NCBI GenBank assembly: GCA_964526645.1 | Contig: CAZGJN010000007.1 | Span: 1-64,000 of the forward strand | Length of the DNA: 64,000 nucleotides | Reading direction: 5' to 3' | Source of the DNA: JADJNW01 sp964526645 | Lineage (GTDB): Bacteria > Bacteroidota > Bacteroidia > Chitinophagales > Saprospiraceae | Shown: one piece after another, positions 25,380 through 34,196 of the stretch | Position numbering within the stretch: position 1 is the stretch's first letter | How the letters are laid out: every line of letters begins with the position of its first letter | Translations under genes and position numbers: made by a program | The notes under the pieces: generated by a model | Told to the model about the DNA's origin: nothing | Databases searched by the model: none | The model's input: only the letters and a program-made list of their open reading frames with translations

Positions 25380-28300
25380 ATGAAAAAATCAACTTCTCGT
25401 ATTACCTCTAAAAAGAAAAAAACGCGTCCCATGCAAACAACACTGTACGCCCTGATGGTTGGCATTGACAATTACCCCATTGCACACCACAAACTCAATG
25501 GTTGTGTCAATGACCGAAATGCCTTGAAAGATTATTTAGAACGTCGCTTTGACAAGCAAAGTGGTAAAAAGCCCAATATCAAAACACTGACAGATGCAGA
25601 TGCCACCAAACGCAATGTAATCGAAGCTTTTAGCCATTTTGATAAGGCTAAGGACGGCGATATTTGTCTGTTTTACTTCAGTGGTCATGGCTCGCAGGCG
25701 CCTGCTCCAAAAGAGTTTTGGCACCTCGACCCCGACCGTATGAACGAATCCATTCTTTGCTACGATAGCCGCATCGGTGGTACTGATATGATGGACAAGG
25801 AGCTTTCCTACCTCATCTGGAAGGCAACCCAAAATAAAAAAGTTCACTTTGTAGCGATATTCGACTGTTGCCACTCCGGCACGATCACCCGCGAGGCGGG
25901 CTCGGGCTACACCGCTCGTATGGCAGAGCCAAGCGCTACACCCAGGGATTTGAAGGATTATGTTGGATTTACGGACTACAAGGTTACGAAAGAAGCTGGT
26001 TTTGAATATGCCAGCCCTCCGCGGGGGACTTACATCCAATTGGCAGCTTGCAAGGAACAAGAAACAGCAAAGGAAACTCAGATCAACGGTAAAACAAGAG
26101 GTTTGTTTACGTACAACCTCATCGAAGTGCTGGAGCAAAGTGGCAACCAATTATCTTATGCAGAATTATTACAAATCCTACAAATTCGTATTGCTAATCG
26201 GGTTGCCCAGCAGACACCCCAATTGATTACGGTGGAACAAGACGCCAATCAGTTATTCCTGGGTGGAAAAATGACCGTAGCGGAACCCTATTTTCTCATT
26301 CAATTTGCAAAAGGAAAATGGGTGATGAACGGCGGTACAGTGCAAGGTATCCCGCCGGAAGGTTGCCAGGTGACCCTCGAGGACAAAGCCAAAGTAAGCC
26401 TCAAAAAAGTGGGCGCCAATCAATCGGATGTGGATGGCATGGGTAGCCGCGATACAAGCAAAGCCTACAAAGCTTTTGCTAAAGGATTGAAATTTAAGAC
26501 GTTAAAAGTGGCTTATTCCCCAGATAGCGCCGCTGACGGCAAACGTATATTGGATAAAGCTTTGAAAAATACCTCGTCTTCGTACTTTGCGATGGTCAAT
26601 AAACCTGCAGATGCCGACTTCTGGATTCGTTGTGTGGATAATACTTTCCGATTGACTAAACCCGATGATAAACGCCCTGTTTTTAGGAGAATGGAGGGCT
26701 TCTCGGAGATGAATGCCTCGCTTTTTATCAATAATATTGAAACAGTTGCCAAGTGGCGCAATGTGCTCGATTTGTCCAATCCAAAAACGACTATCCAAAA
26801 AGATGAATTTGACATTGAGTTGTATCGAATTACAGAACCCGGCAATATAACCGACAATGCCTCAGCAGAAAAAGTAGATTGGAAGCAAACCAATGTCTTT
26901 CGCTACGAATTGGTCGGGGGTGAGTGGCAACAGCCTGCTTTTCGAATGAAGGTAAAAAATACCGGAAGGCGCGATTTGTTCTTCAGTGCGATCAATCTGG
27001 AAGCGAACTTCAAGGTGAGCAATCGCTTCCTGCCAATACAGGAACTGAAGCCAGGACAGGAAGCCTGGCTGCTGGATGTTTACCAAAATCAAACTTTCAA
27101 AACAATTCCACTGGAAGTTGCTGATGCTTTTCACTCCTGGGGAATCACGGAATCGAGGGAATATTTTAAGGTAATCATTAGCACAGACCCCGCTTTGAAT
27201 ACAGATTTGTACAATCAGGAAAAACTTGAACTGGACGTAGCGAAAAGTGGCGAAGTAGAAATCACTCGGGCGGGTAGAACAGAATCAACCACACCAAATG
27301 AACCAGACTGGATGGCTTGTGATGTAGAGCTGCTGATCGTGCGCCCGATGGAGCAACAAAAATTAGAAAGCGGCAGGAGCGTGGAAATGACGGATACGAT
27401 GAGCATCAAAGCGCCCCAGGGGGTTTCGGCGAATGTAATGCTTTCTACCGTAAGCGAAACATCTCGCGGCGTAGTCGGCACGGATGCCATGCCCGCGCCT
27501 CAGGCATTTTATGGTAGCCGAAGCGTAGCAGCGCCCTATGAGTTTTTGCCGGGCAATATGCACGCTCCCGGTTTGAGCGTCCTGGAGCTTCGGGAAGTGA
27601 GTGGCAAAGAAAAAATCTCCGCTGATACGCCCCTCACAGTGGATACTCGCCAAACGATGAGCCAAGAAGAAATGATTATTCCACTTGGCTATGATATTGA
27701 CAGTGGCATGTATTATCCGCTGGGTTTTTCTAATGATGCAGGAGAAGTAACGATTGAAACTTTGCCGGAGGAATCTCCTACCGGTACACGAAGCCTCGGC
27801 GGTTCAATCAAGATTTTTTTCCAAAAAGTAGTACTGACTAAATTAGGCTTTGAGCCAAAACATCCGCAATTGGCGATGGCAGTTTTTACGGAAGGAGAAG
27901 AATATATTTACGAAACAGATACCGCTAAAATCGAAGCAGCCGTCAAAAATGCCCAAAACATTGTGCTAATGACGCATGGTATCATCGGCGATACGCTCGA
28001 AATGCCCAAATCACTCAAGCGCATCGGGCAATACCCCTACGATTTGGTGCTGACTTTTGATTATGAAAACCTGAGTACCGAAATCCAAGACACTGCCCGC
28101 GAGCTCAAGGAGCACCTGCGCCGCGTTGGACTGAAGAAAGGGCATGGCAAACAATTGACCATCATTGCACATTCTATGGGGGGCTTGGTATCGCGCTGGT
28201 TTATAGAAAAAGAAGGCGGCAGGGAAGTAATCACACATTTGATTCAGGTAGGTACACCCAACATGGGCTCGCCCTGGGCGGATGTGTACGAGCTTTCCAG

Positions 28301-28766
28301 CGTACTGCTGTCGAGGGTTATTAATGGCGCTGCTTTTCTCCAGCCTTATCTGTTTGCACTCAATTTATTGGGAAAAGTCGTTCAAAAAGTTTTTACAACC
28401 TTACAGCAAATGAACGATGATTCGGAGTTTATGCAATTGCTCAACGATAAATCCGATCCGGGCATTCCATACACCATCATAGCTGGCAATACCAAGCTTA
28501 TTCCGGCTGTTTTGGAAGAAAAACACAATACTTTGCTCAAGCGGATATTGGCTCGATTCCGGCAGCGTGCTCACTTTGATGCTTTGGATATTCTGTTGTT
28601 CAAAGAAGAAAATGACATTGCAGTAGCGGTGAAAAGCATTTATGGAATTCCAGGCATGGAAAAACGCCAGTTTGTACCGAGGGAATTTACAGTTGCCTGC
28701 GATCATATCAGCTATTTTGGTGATCCAGAAGGGCTAAAGGCACTATCAAAGGCAATTCAGAATTAG
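25380..28766 (+). CDS. Caspase-family peptidase fused to an alpha/beta hydrolase
   Basis: A 1128-residue protein without signal peptide. Residues ~20-290 are a peptidase C14 (metacaspase-like) domain: YALMVGIDNYP, the catalytic His103 in YFSGHGSQ and Cys164 in FDCCHSGT. Residues ~290-860 are a long region of unknown fold with beta-rich character. Residues ~865-1120 form an alpha/beta hydrolase: VLMTHGIIGDT (oxyanion strand), nucleophile Ser932 in AHSMGG, VGTPNMGSPWAD, and a downstream DHISYFGDP that may hold the catalytic His. GxSxG plus the TPNxGSP motif resembles PGAP1/lipase-type esterases. Caspase-like bacterial proteins are known in signalling and abortive defence; the fusion suggests protease-triggered esterase or lipase activity, which is inference. 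A K+ channel gene follows after 104 bases. Confidence 0.82.
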   Translation: MKKSTSRITSKKKKTRPMQTTLYALMVGIDNYPIAHHKLNGCVNDRNALKDYLERRFDKQSGKKPNIKTLTDADATKRNVIEAFSHFDKAKDGDICLFYFSGHGSQAPAPKEFWHLDPDRMNESILCYDSRIGGTDMMDKELSYLIWKATQNKKVHFVAIFDCCHSGTITREAGSGYTARMAEPSATPRDLKDYVGFTDYKVTKEAGFEYASPPRGTYIQLAACKEQETAKETQINGKTRGLFTYNLIEVLEQSGNQLSYAELLQILQIRIANRVAQQTPQLITVEQDANQLFLGGKMTVAEPYFLIQFAKGKWVMNGGTVQGIPPEGCQVTLEDKAKVSLKKVGANQSDVDGMGSRDTSKAYKAFAKGLKFKTLKVAYSPDSAADGKRILDKALKNTSSSYFAMVNKPADADFWIRCVDNTFRLTKPDDKRPVFRRMEGFSEMNASLFINNIETVAKWRNVLDLSNPKTTIQKDEFDIELYRITEPGNITDNASAEKVDWKQTNVFRYELVGGEWQQPAFRMKVKNTGRRDLFFSAINLEANFKVSNRFLPIQELKPGQEAWLLDVYQNQTFKTIPLEVADAFHSWGITESREYFKVIISTDPALNTDLYNQEKLELDVAKSGEVEITRAGRTESTTPNEPDWMACDVELLIVRPMEQQKLESGRSVEMTDTMSIKAPQGVSANVMLSTVSETSRGVVGTDAMPAPQAFYGSRSVAAPYEFLPGNMHAPGLSVLELREVSGKEKISADTPLTVDTRQTMSQEEMIIPLGYDIDSGMYYPLGFSNDAGEVTIETLPEESPTGTRSLGGSIKIFFQKVVLTKLGFEPKHPQLAMAVFTEGEEYIYETDTAKIEAAVKNAQNIVLMTHGIIGDTLEMPKSLKRIGQYPYDLVLTFDYENLSTEIQDTARELKEHLRRVGLKKGHGKQLTIIAHSMGGLVSRWFIEKEGGREVITHLIQVGTPNMGSPWADVYELSSVLLSRVINGAAFLQPYLFALNLLGKVVQKVFTTLQQMNDDSEFMQLLNDKSDPGIPYTIIAGNTKLIPAVLEEKHNTLLKRILARFRQRAHFDALDILLFKEENDIAVAVKSIYGIPGMEKRQFVPREFTVACDHISYFGDPEGLKALSKAIQN

Positions 28767-28870
28767 AATACATAAGGGGTAGTCTGAAGATTTTAAAGTT
28801 GGCAAATTACTCCCTTCCAAAACGAAAAATCATTTCAGCCGGTTTTATCTGAAATAATGGAAACTCAATC

Positions 28871-29827
28871 ATGGCAAAGCGCCAAAAAAGCAACATCATT
28901 TCAGGTTTATTTAATGCCATGCGCGCCACGCCTGATGATTTGGGCTTTGGCAGCAAGGTTGCACCTCAAGGCGAACGCCTGATCAATCGTGATGGCTCGC
29001 TCAATGTCGTACGCAGGGGTATCCGCGCCTGGTCGCCTTACCAATCTCTGGTGGAGCTATCTTGGGGCAAGTTTTTTGTACTGGTTATTTTTTACTATAT
29101 TTCGATCAATGCTCTTTTTGGCTTGGCTATCGTACTCACAGGCGTGGAAAATGTAGCAGGCATCAAACCCCAATCTTTCTGGAGTGATTGGTCACAAGCA
29201 GTGTTTTTTAGCATACAAACCTTCACCAGCGTGGGCTACGGCGTGATGAGCCCAATGGGTGTACCTGCCCACATCATCTCAGCTACGGTCGCTTTGGTGG
29301 GTAATATTTCCTTCGCATTGGTAACAGGGCTTTTTTTTGCGCGTTTTTCCAAACCCAAAGCACAGATCATCTTTAGCCGTAATGCACTCCTGACCAATCA
29401 CAAATCCCAGGGCATTCGCAGTTTGCAGTTTCGGATTGTCAATTTGCGCAACAACCGTATCATTAACCTCCAAGCGCAGGTGATTTTTACATGGATCGAA
29501 AAAACACACCGAGGGCAAGAACGCCGCTATCACCGCCTTTCACTCGAAAGAGAAACCGTTACTTTATTGCCGCTCAACTGGACTATCGTCCATCTCATTG
29601 ATGAAAGTAGCCCTTTATATGGCAAAAGCTACTACGATTTCCAACAGCAGGATGCAGAAATCCTTATCCAAATAGAAGCCTATGACGAAAGCTTCGCCCA
29701 GAGCGTCCACGTCAACAGTTCTTATGTTGCAAAAGACCTTCTTTTTGACAAACAGTTTGCGCCAATGTATTTCTCTGAAAACGGAAAAACCATCCTCGAA
29801 CTGGATAAGCTACACGACGTGGTGTGA
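28871..29827 (+). CDS. Inward-rectifier-type potassium channel (KirBac family)
   Basis: A 318-residue inner-membrane channel. An N-terminal slide helix region (WSPYQSLVELSWGKFF) leads to TM1 (~67-90), a pore helix with the K+ selectivity filter TSVGYG at 119-124, TM2 (~133-157), and the Kir-type immunoglobulin-like cytoplasmic domain (SLQFRIVNLRNNRIINLQAQVIF, LPLNWTIVHLIDESSPLYG, EILIQIEAYDESFAQSVHVNSSY). All classic Kir landmarks are in order. It would pass K+ and be gated by ligands or lipids. Its position just after the caspase/hydrolase fusion raises the idea of a membrane effector, not shown by sequence alone. Confidence 0.92.
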   Translation: MAKRQKSNIISGLFNAMRATPDDLGFGSKVAPQGERLINRDGSLNVVRRGIRAWSPYQSLVELSWGKFFVLVIFYYISINALFGLAIVLTGVENVAGIKPQSFWSDWSQAVFFSIQTFTSVGYGVMSPMGVPAHIISATVALVGNISFALVTGLFFARFSKPKAQIIFSRNALLTNHKSQGIRSLQFRIVNLRNNRIINLQAQVIFTWIEKTHRGQERRYHRLSLERETVTLLPLNWTIVHLIDESSPLYGKSYYDFQQQDAEILIQIEAYDESFAQSVHVNSSYVAKDLLFDKQFAPMYFSENGKTILELDKLHDVV

Positions 29828-30009
29828 GAAGCGCTACACATGATAGGATAGCAACTGAACCAAGCTTTTTTCTGTTTCTTTTCGGAAAACGCCAACGAAT
29901 GATCTGCGCAAAAATATTTTTGAGAAATGGAGGATTTTTCAATTAGCCCCTTTTTATTTGCAGCGCTTTTTTACATTTAGAATTTAATACGGAATCATTT
30001 AGAGTTTAT

Positions 30010-31308
30010 ATGGGGCATTTTGCAAACCGCTATAAAACGATAGAGGCTTATTTGTTTAGCCATTTGCCGATGTTTCAACGAGTGGGCGCTACGGCATACC
30101 GGAAGGATTTGGGCAATATTATTCAGCTATGCGACTATTTGGGCAATCCACAGAATACTTTCCCCACAATTCATGTAGGAGGCACCAATGGCAAGGGTTC
30201 TACGGCGCACATGCTCAACGCGATTTTGCAAGCACACGGCTTGCGGGCAGGCTTGTATATTTCGCCACATTATCGTGATTTTCGGGAGCGCATTAAAGTG
30301 AATGGCAGCTACGTCACCAAAAAATTTGTAATGGATTTTATCGAACGCATCAAGCCGGTGGTGGAAACCATTCAACCTTCTTTTTTTGAAATGATGGTAG
30401 CCATGGGCTTTGATTATTTTGCGCACTGCCAGGTGGATGTAGCGGTGATCGAAGTGGGTATGGGCGGGCGGCTGGATTCCACAAATATCATTCAACCGCT
30501 CCTTAGTGTGATCACCAATATCAGCCTGGATCATACGCAGTTTTTGGGTGAAACACTTCCACTCATAGCTGGCGAGAAAGCGGGCATTATCAAACAAGGC
30601 ATACCAGTGGTCATCGGAGAAACTCAAGCGGAAACGAAGCCTGTTTTTGATCGGAAAGCTCAGGAGATGAATGCTCCGATTGTTTATGCCGATCAGCACT
30701 TTGATGCTAAGATAGTGGAAAATACGCTGACGCATACGACGTTTGAGGTGCGGCAGGCAGGAAAGCAACAGTATGAGAAATTGGAGGTGAACTTGCACGG
30801 CGATTATCAAGTAAAAAACCTGCAAACCGTCCTGCAATCAATCGAATTGCTTCAGGCTCATTTCGCGATTACAGCAGCGCAAGTGCGGCAGGGCTTGTAT
30901 CATTTAAAACGGTTGACGAACTTTTTCGGAAGATGGCAGTTGATCGGGGAATCTCCGATTATTCTCGCCGATAGCGGACACAATGAAGGGGGGCTGCGCC
31001 TAACCATGCAGCAATTATCTACGCTTTCGTATCAAAAATTGCATTTTGTGCTTGGCGTGGTAAGTGACAAAGACATTAGCAAGATGTTGGATCTATTGCC
31101 AAAAGATGCTCGGTATTATTTTGCAAAAGCCAATATTCCAAGAGGAATGGACGCTGCTACTTTGCAGAAAAAAGCGGCTGCCTTTGGGCTTCGGGGCAGG
31201 GCGTACACTTCTGTACAAAATGCTTTTCGGGCAGCCAAACGCCATGCCGCCCCAGCAGATTTAATTTACATCGGTGGTAGCACTTTTGTAGTAGCGGAGG
31301 TAATTTAA
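30010..31308 (+). CDS. folC: Bifunctional dihydrofolate synthase/folylpolyglutamate synthase
   Basis: Cytoplasmic ATP-dependent ligase adding glutamate to dihydropteroate and to folates. The P-loop GTNGKGS at residues 58-64, the metal/substrate motifs SPHYRDFRERI, EVGMGGRLDSTN and ITNISLDHTQFLG, and the C-terminal Mur-ligase-like domain (ILADSGHNEGGL, FVLGVVSDKD) are present; 432 residues is typical. It ends by sharing the bases TTAA (31305-31308) with the stop codon of the convergent gene. Confidence 0.95.
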   Translation: MGHFANRYKTIEAYLFSHLPMFQRVGATAYRKDLGNIIQLCDYLGNPQNTFPTIHVGGTNGKGSTAHMLNAILQAHGLRAGLYISPHYRDFRERIKVNGSYVTKKFVMDFIERIKPVVETIQPSFFEMMVAMGFDYFAHCQVDVAVIEVGMGGRLDSTNIIQPLLSVITNISLDHTQFLGETLPLIAGEKAGIIKQGIPVVIGETQAETKPVFDRKAQEMNAPIVYADQHFDAKIVENTLTHTTFEVRQAGKQQYEKLEVNLHGDYQVKNLQTVLQSIELLQAHFAITAAQVRQGLYHLKRLTNFFGRWQLIGESPIILADSGHNEGGLRLTMQQLSTLSYQKLHFVLGVVSDKDISKMLDLLPKDARYYFAKANIPRGMDAATLQKKAAAFGLRGRAYTSVQNAFRAAKRHAAPADLIYIGGSTFVVAEVI

Positions 31309-33182
31309 TTGCTTAGCAAACGCTTCACATCCGTATCGGTGATGATGCCAATTAGCTTTTGATCGTGTACTACCAGCAAACAGCCAATGCCAAAATTTTC
31401 TAATAACGCAATAGCGGTTTTGAGCGGAGTATTTTCGGAGATGGTCACCAGGTTCTTCACCATTACCTTTTTCACTGGCAACAACTCCCAGCCTTCACCC
31501 ATTGCATGAAAAGCTTTCACGTTCGTAGCGGTGATCAAACCCACCAGATTGCCGTCTTTATCTTCCACCGGCAGGTGTCTGATCTTTTGCCACTCCATGA
31601 TGGATTTTACAAAGGCCAGCGGCTCATCCTCGCTGATGGTAAATAAATCAGTGACCATAAGGTGATTCACGGTACTTTCATGGACACTCAATGTGTAAAC
31701 ACTCCCGCAATCAATGTCTTTCCATTCGTGTATAGGGCTACCGCTTTGCTGGCGCTCGTACATCTCTTTGGTTAGTACCGTGATGGAAACTCCCGTATTA
31801 AAACAATCTTTCAATTTCCTATAATTGCGAATCTGCCAGTGCGCGCCGGTTTGGGCAATCGCTACCCGTCTTTCTATCACATTCAAATAGCGGTGAATAT
31901 CATGAGCGTTGATATGAATAGCTTCTAATCCTTTTTGTGCAATGGGCAATAACTCGCGCAGCAGCAAATCCTGTGATGAAACTGTTTTTCCAAACCAATC
32001 AAATGAGGCATTCAGCCCGATTCGGGCAGCGCGGTAGAAATTATCCTTTGCGCTTTTGAAAGCCACTTTTTGGGGAAGCTGCTTGTAGGCTTCGGGCATT
32101 CCCTTGAGCAGCCCCAACCAAAAAGCGAAATTGGCAATTTCATCTGCAACCGTAGGTCCTGAAGGAATATATCGGCACTCGATTCTCAGGTGCGGCATGG
32201 CATTGTTGATGCCGTAGCAAATTCGATTCCAGGTATAAATGCTGCCGTTGTGCAGGCGCAGGGCTCGTAGGGTGGGGATGTATCCTTTTTGCAATGCAAA
32301 GAGTGAGTTTTCCTCTGTGTCGGCACAAAAAATGAGCGGAAACCGAGCAAGGTGTTCTTTGAAAACCTCCGAAACTCGTTCTCGAAGCCAGGTATTGCCA
32401 AAATAAACCCTGGACTGTTTTTCTCGAAGATAATTGGCAGAATTTCTGGTATCTACACTTTGCTGAAAAAGGGCGATGCGGGTTTCCATCCATAGCTCTC
32501 TGCCAAACAAGAGTGGTGAATTGGTAACAGCCGCGACCATCGGCCCAGCAATCATCTGTGCCCAATTGTACTGATCTACAAAATCATCTGTATCAATTTG
32601 TAAGTGGGTCTGGAAACTGGTATTGCAAGCTTCAAACAATACACTATTCAAAGAAGCCGACATTTCATCCACCCCGATGATGTGAATTTCAAAATCTTTG
32701 CCGCGAATGGCTCGCATAGTTTCATTGAGGATGCGATAGCGCTCCATTGGGGTCATGGAATCTACCTGTATGTGCTGAAAGGTGAGTGAAGGGAGAATCC
32801 CAGTGAGGAGCACCTGGCTATCCTCCTCGGAAGCAGTGCTCGCTACCTTGCTCAGCAGCTCTATGAGTTGTTGCTCGGTACGGCGTAAGCAATCTGCCCT
32901 TAGCTCAAAGGGGTCCAAATTAATTTCCAGGTTATATTTTCCGATCTCAGTGGTGACATGCCCATCTTCCATTCTCGCCAAAATGTCTGGTCCTTTTAGT
33001 GTTGGGCTACCTCCTTCATCAATCAGGCACAACTCTTGCTCTGCACCGATACGCTGCTGGTTTTTTTCGAAAAGCCCTTCGCTGAGCATCCAATCCAATG
33101 CCTTGATGTCCTGGAGTACCTGCAGGAGATAGGGATTCCGTATCTCGGATCTTTGCGCCGATTTGACTGATAATTCACCCAT
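31305..33182 (-). CDS. Glutamate-cysteine ligase-like (GCS2) protein fused to tandem CBS domains
   Basis: A 625-residue fusion. Residues ~35-480 match the GCS2/carboxylate-amine-ligase group (IGAEQELCLID with the metal-binding Glu pair, EIGKYNLEINLDPFEL, MSASLNSVLFEACNTSFQTHLQ), which joins Glu and Cys or related substrates using ATP. Residues ~500-620 are two CBS modules (MVTDLFTISEDEPLAFVKSI, LPVEDKDGNLVGLIT; MVKNLVTISENTPLKTAI, LIGIITDTDVKRLL), a Bateman module that normally senses adenosine nucleotides. The fusion implies nucleotide control of ligase activity, which is inference. It follows the universal stress gene by 24 bases and is likely in one operon with it. Its exact amine substrate is unknown. 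Confidence 0.85.
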   Translation of the reverse strand: MGELSVKSAQRSEIRNPYLLQVLQDIKALDWMLSEGLFEKNQQRIGAEQELCLIDEGGSPTLKGPDILARMEDGHVTTEIGKYNLEINLDPFELRADCLRRTEQQLIELLSKVASTASEEDSQVLLTGILPSLTFQHIQVDSMTPMERYRILNETMRAIRGKDFEIHIIGVDEMSASLNSVLFEACNTSFQTHLQIDTDDFVDQYNWAQMIAGPMVAAVTNSPLLFGRELWMETRIALFQQSVDTRNSANYLREKQSRVYFGNTWLRERVSEVFKEHLARFPLIFCADTEENSLFALQKGYIPTLRALRLHNGSIYTWNRICYGINNAMPHLRIECRYIPSGPTVADEIANFAFWLGLLKGMPEAYKQLPQKVAFKSAKDNFYRAARIGLNASFDWFGKTVSSQDLLLRELLPIAQKGLEAIHINAHDIHRYLNVIERRVAIAQTGAHWQIRNYRKLKDCFNTGVSITVLTKEMYERQQSGSPIHEWKDIDCGSVYTLSVHESTVNHLMVTDLFTISEDEPLAFVKSIMEWQKIRHLPVEDKDGNLVGLITATNVKAFHAMGEGWELLPVKKVMVKNLVTISENTPLKTAIALLENFGIGCLLVVHDQKLIGIITDTDVKRLLSN

Positions 33183-33206
33183 TTTGTGTGGTTTTAGGTA
33201 TCAAAA

Positions 33207-34061
33207 TCAACTTTTGTAGAACAGAATAGGAATATGAGATTTAAACGCCATTTTCTTCGTTTGACTTTGATGGAAGATTTTTTCAAAAAAGGTATGTTGG
33301 GGTGCGTACATGACGAGGGTGTCCAGATCATAAGTATCTGCAAAATCTGCCAAGGCATCAGCTACGTTTTTACTTTTAATCTGATGGAAATTGATTTGTA
33401 AGGCAGGGGCGTTTTGTGTAAAAAACAATTCCAGTTCCGCCATTTTGGCTGTTTCATCGTCAATATGCTCCGTACTTACATGAATGCAGTGCAAAATGGG
33501 ATGAAAAGGCTCCAAAACCTGCATGGCTTTCCAGATATGGTAAGCATCCGCTTCATTGAGGTCTGTTGCGTATCCAATCACATTGATATGGTCGTATGAT
33601 GCTTTTTCCGGTACAATCCATACATGGCAGTGCGCGCGTGCCAATACGCCAGTGGCCACGCTACCGAAGGTTTTTTCAAGGACATTGTGCTCCCCCCTTG
33701 TGCCCATTACAATGAGATCAATATGATTGCGTTTGGCGGTATCCGTGATGATATTGATTGGATCGCCGATCAACACTTCCGGATGTACTACCGGGACGTG
33801 CTGCAATGCTTCCGCTACCTGAACTTGCATCAGGGCATGATCCACAAAGGTTTGCATGACAAGCCTGGCGGCTTCGATTTTATCATTGGTCGCTTTCATC
33901 GCCATAATGGGAATATCCATCGTTTGGTATTCAGGATAAACCACATGCAATAATTCAATGGAAGCCTCATAATGATCGGCAACCCGTAGGCAATAGCGAA
34001 ACGCATTTTGAGCTGTTTCGGAAAAATCGGTTGGAAACAATATCTTTTTGATGTTATTCAT
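33207..34061 (-). CDS. Universal stress protein, tandem UspA domains
   Basis: A 284-residue cytoplasmic protein with two Usp folds. Domain 1 (residues 1-~150) holds KKILFPTDFSETAQNAF and the ATP-binding GTRGEHNVLEKTFGSVA (G-x2-G-x9-G-S); domain 2 (~155-284) is degenerate (VIGYATDLNEADAYHIWKAM, no ATP loop). Usp proteins are induced by stress and can bind ATP. It is the first gene of a probable operon with the GCS2-CBS fusion. Confidence 0.88.
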   Translation of the reverse strand: MNNIKKILFPTDFSETAQNAFRYCLRVADHYEASIELLHVVYPEYQTMDIPIMAMKATNDKIEAARLVMQTFVDHALMQVQVAEALQHVPVVHPEVLIGDPINIITDTAKRNHIDLIVMGTRGEHNVLEKTFGSVATGVLARAHCHVWIVPEKASYDHINVIGYATDLNEADAYHIWKAMQVLEPFHPILHCIHVSTEHIDDETAKMAELELFFTQNAPALQINFHQIKSKNVADALADFADTYDLDTLVMYAPQHTFFEKIFHQSQTKKMAFKSHIPILFYKS

Positions 34062-34153
34062 TGTATTTTGGTTTTGGCAGAAGGGCTCGCATTTTACTCT
34101 TTCAAAAAAGCAACCTTTGCAAACGAATCGAAATGAGGAATGTCAGTAGAATA

Positions 34154-34183
34154 TTGTGATTTTCATCAACTTTTATATTTTTG
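34154..34183 (+). promoter_or_regulatory. Bacteroidota-type promoter for the threonine aldolase gene
   Basis: TTG at 34154-34156, a 19-base spacer, and TATTTTTG at 34176-34183 match the -33/-7 pattern. The predicted leader would be very short (~7 bases) before the ATG at 34197. Confidence 0.45.
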
Positions 34184-34196
34184 AAACAAAAAGAGC

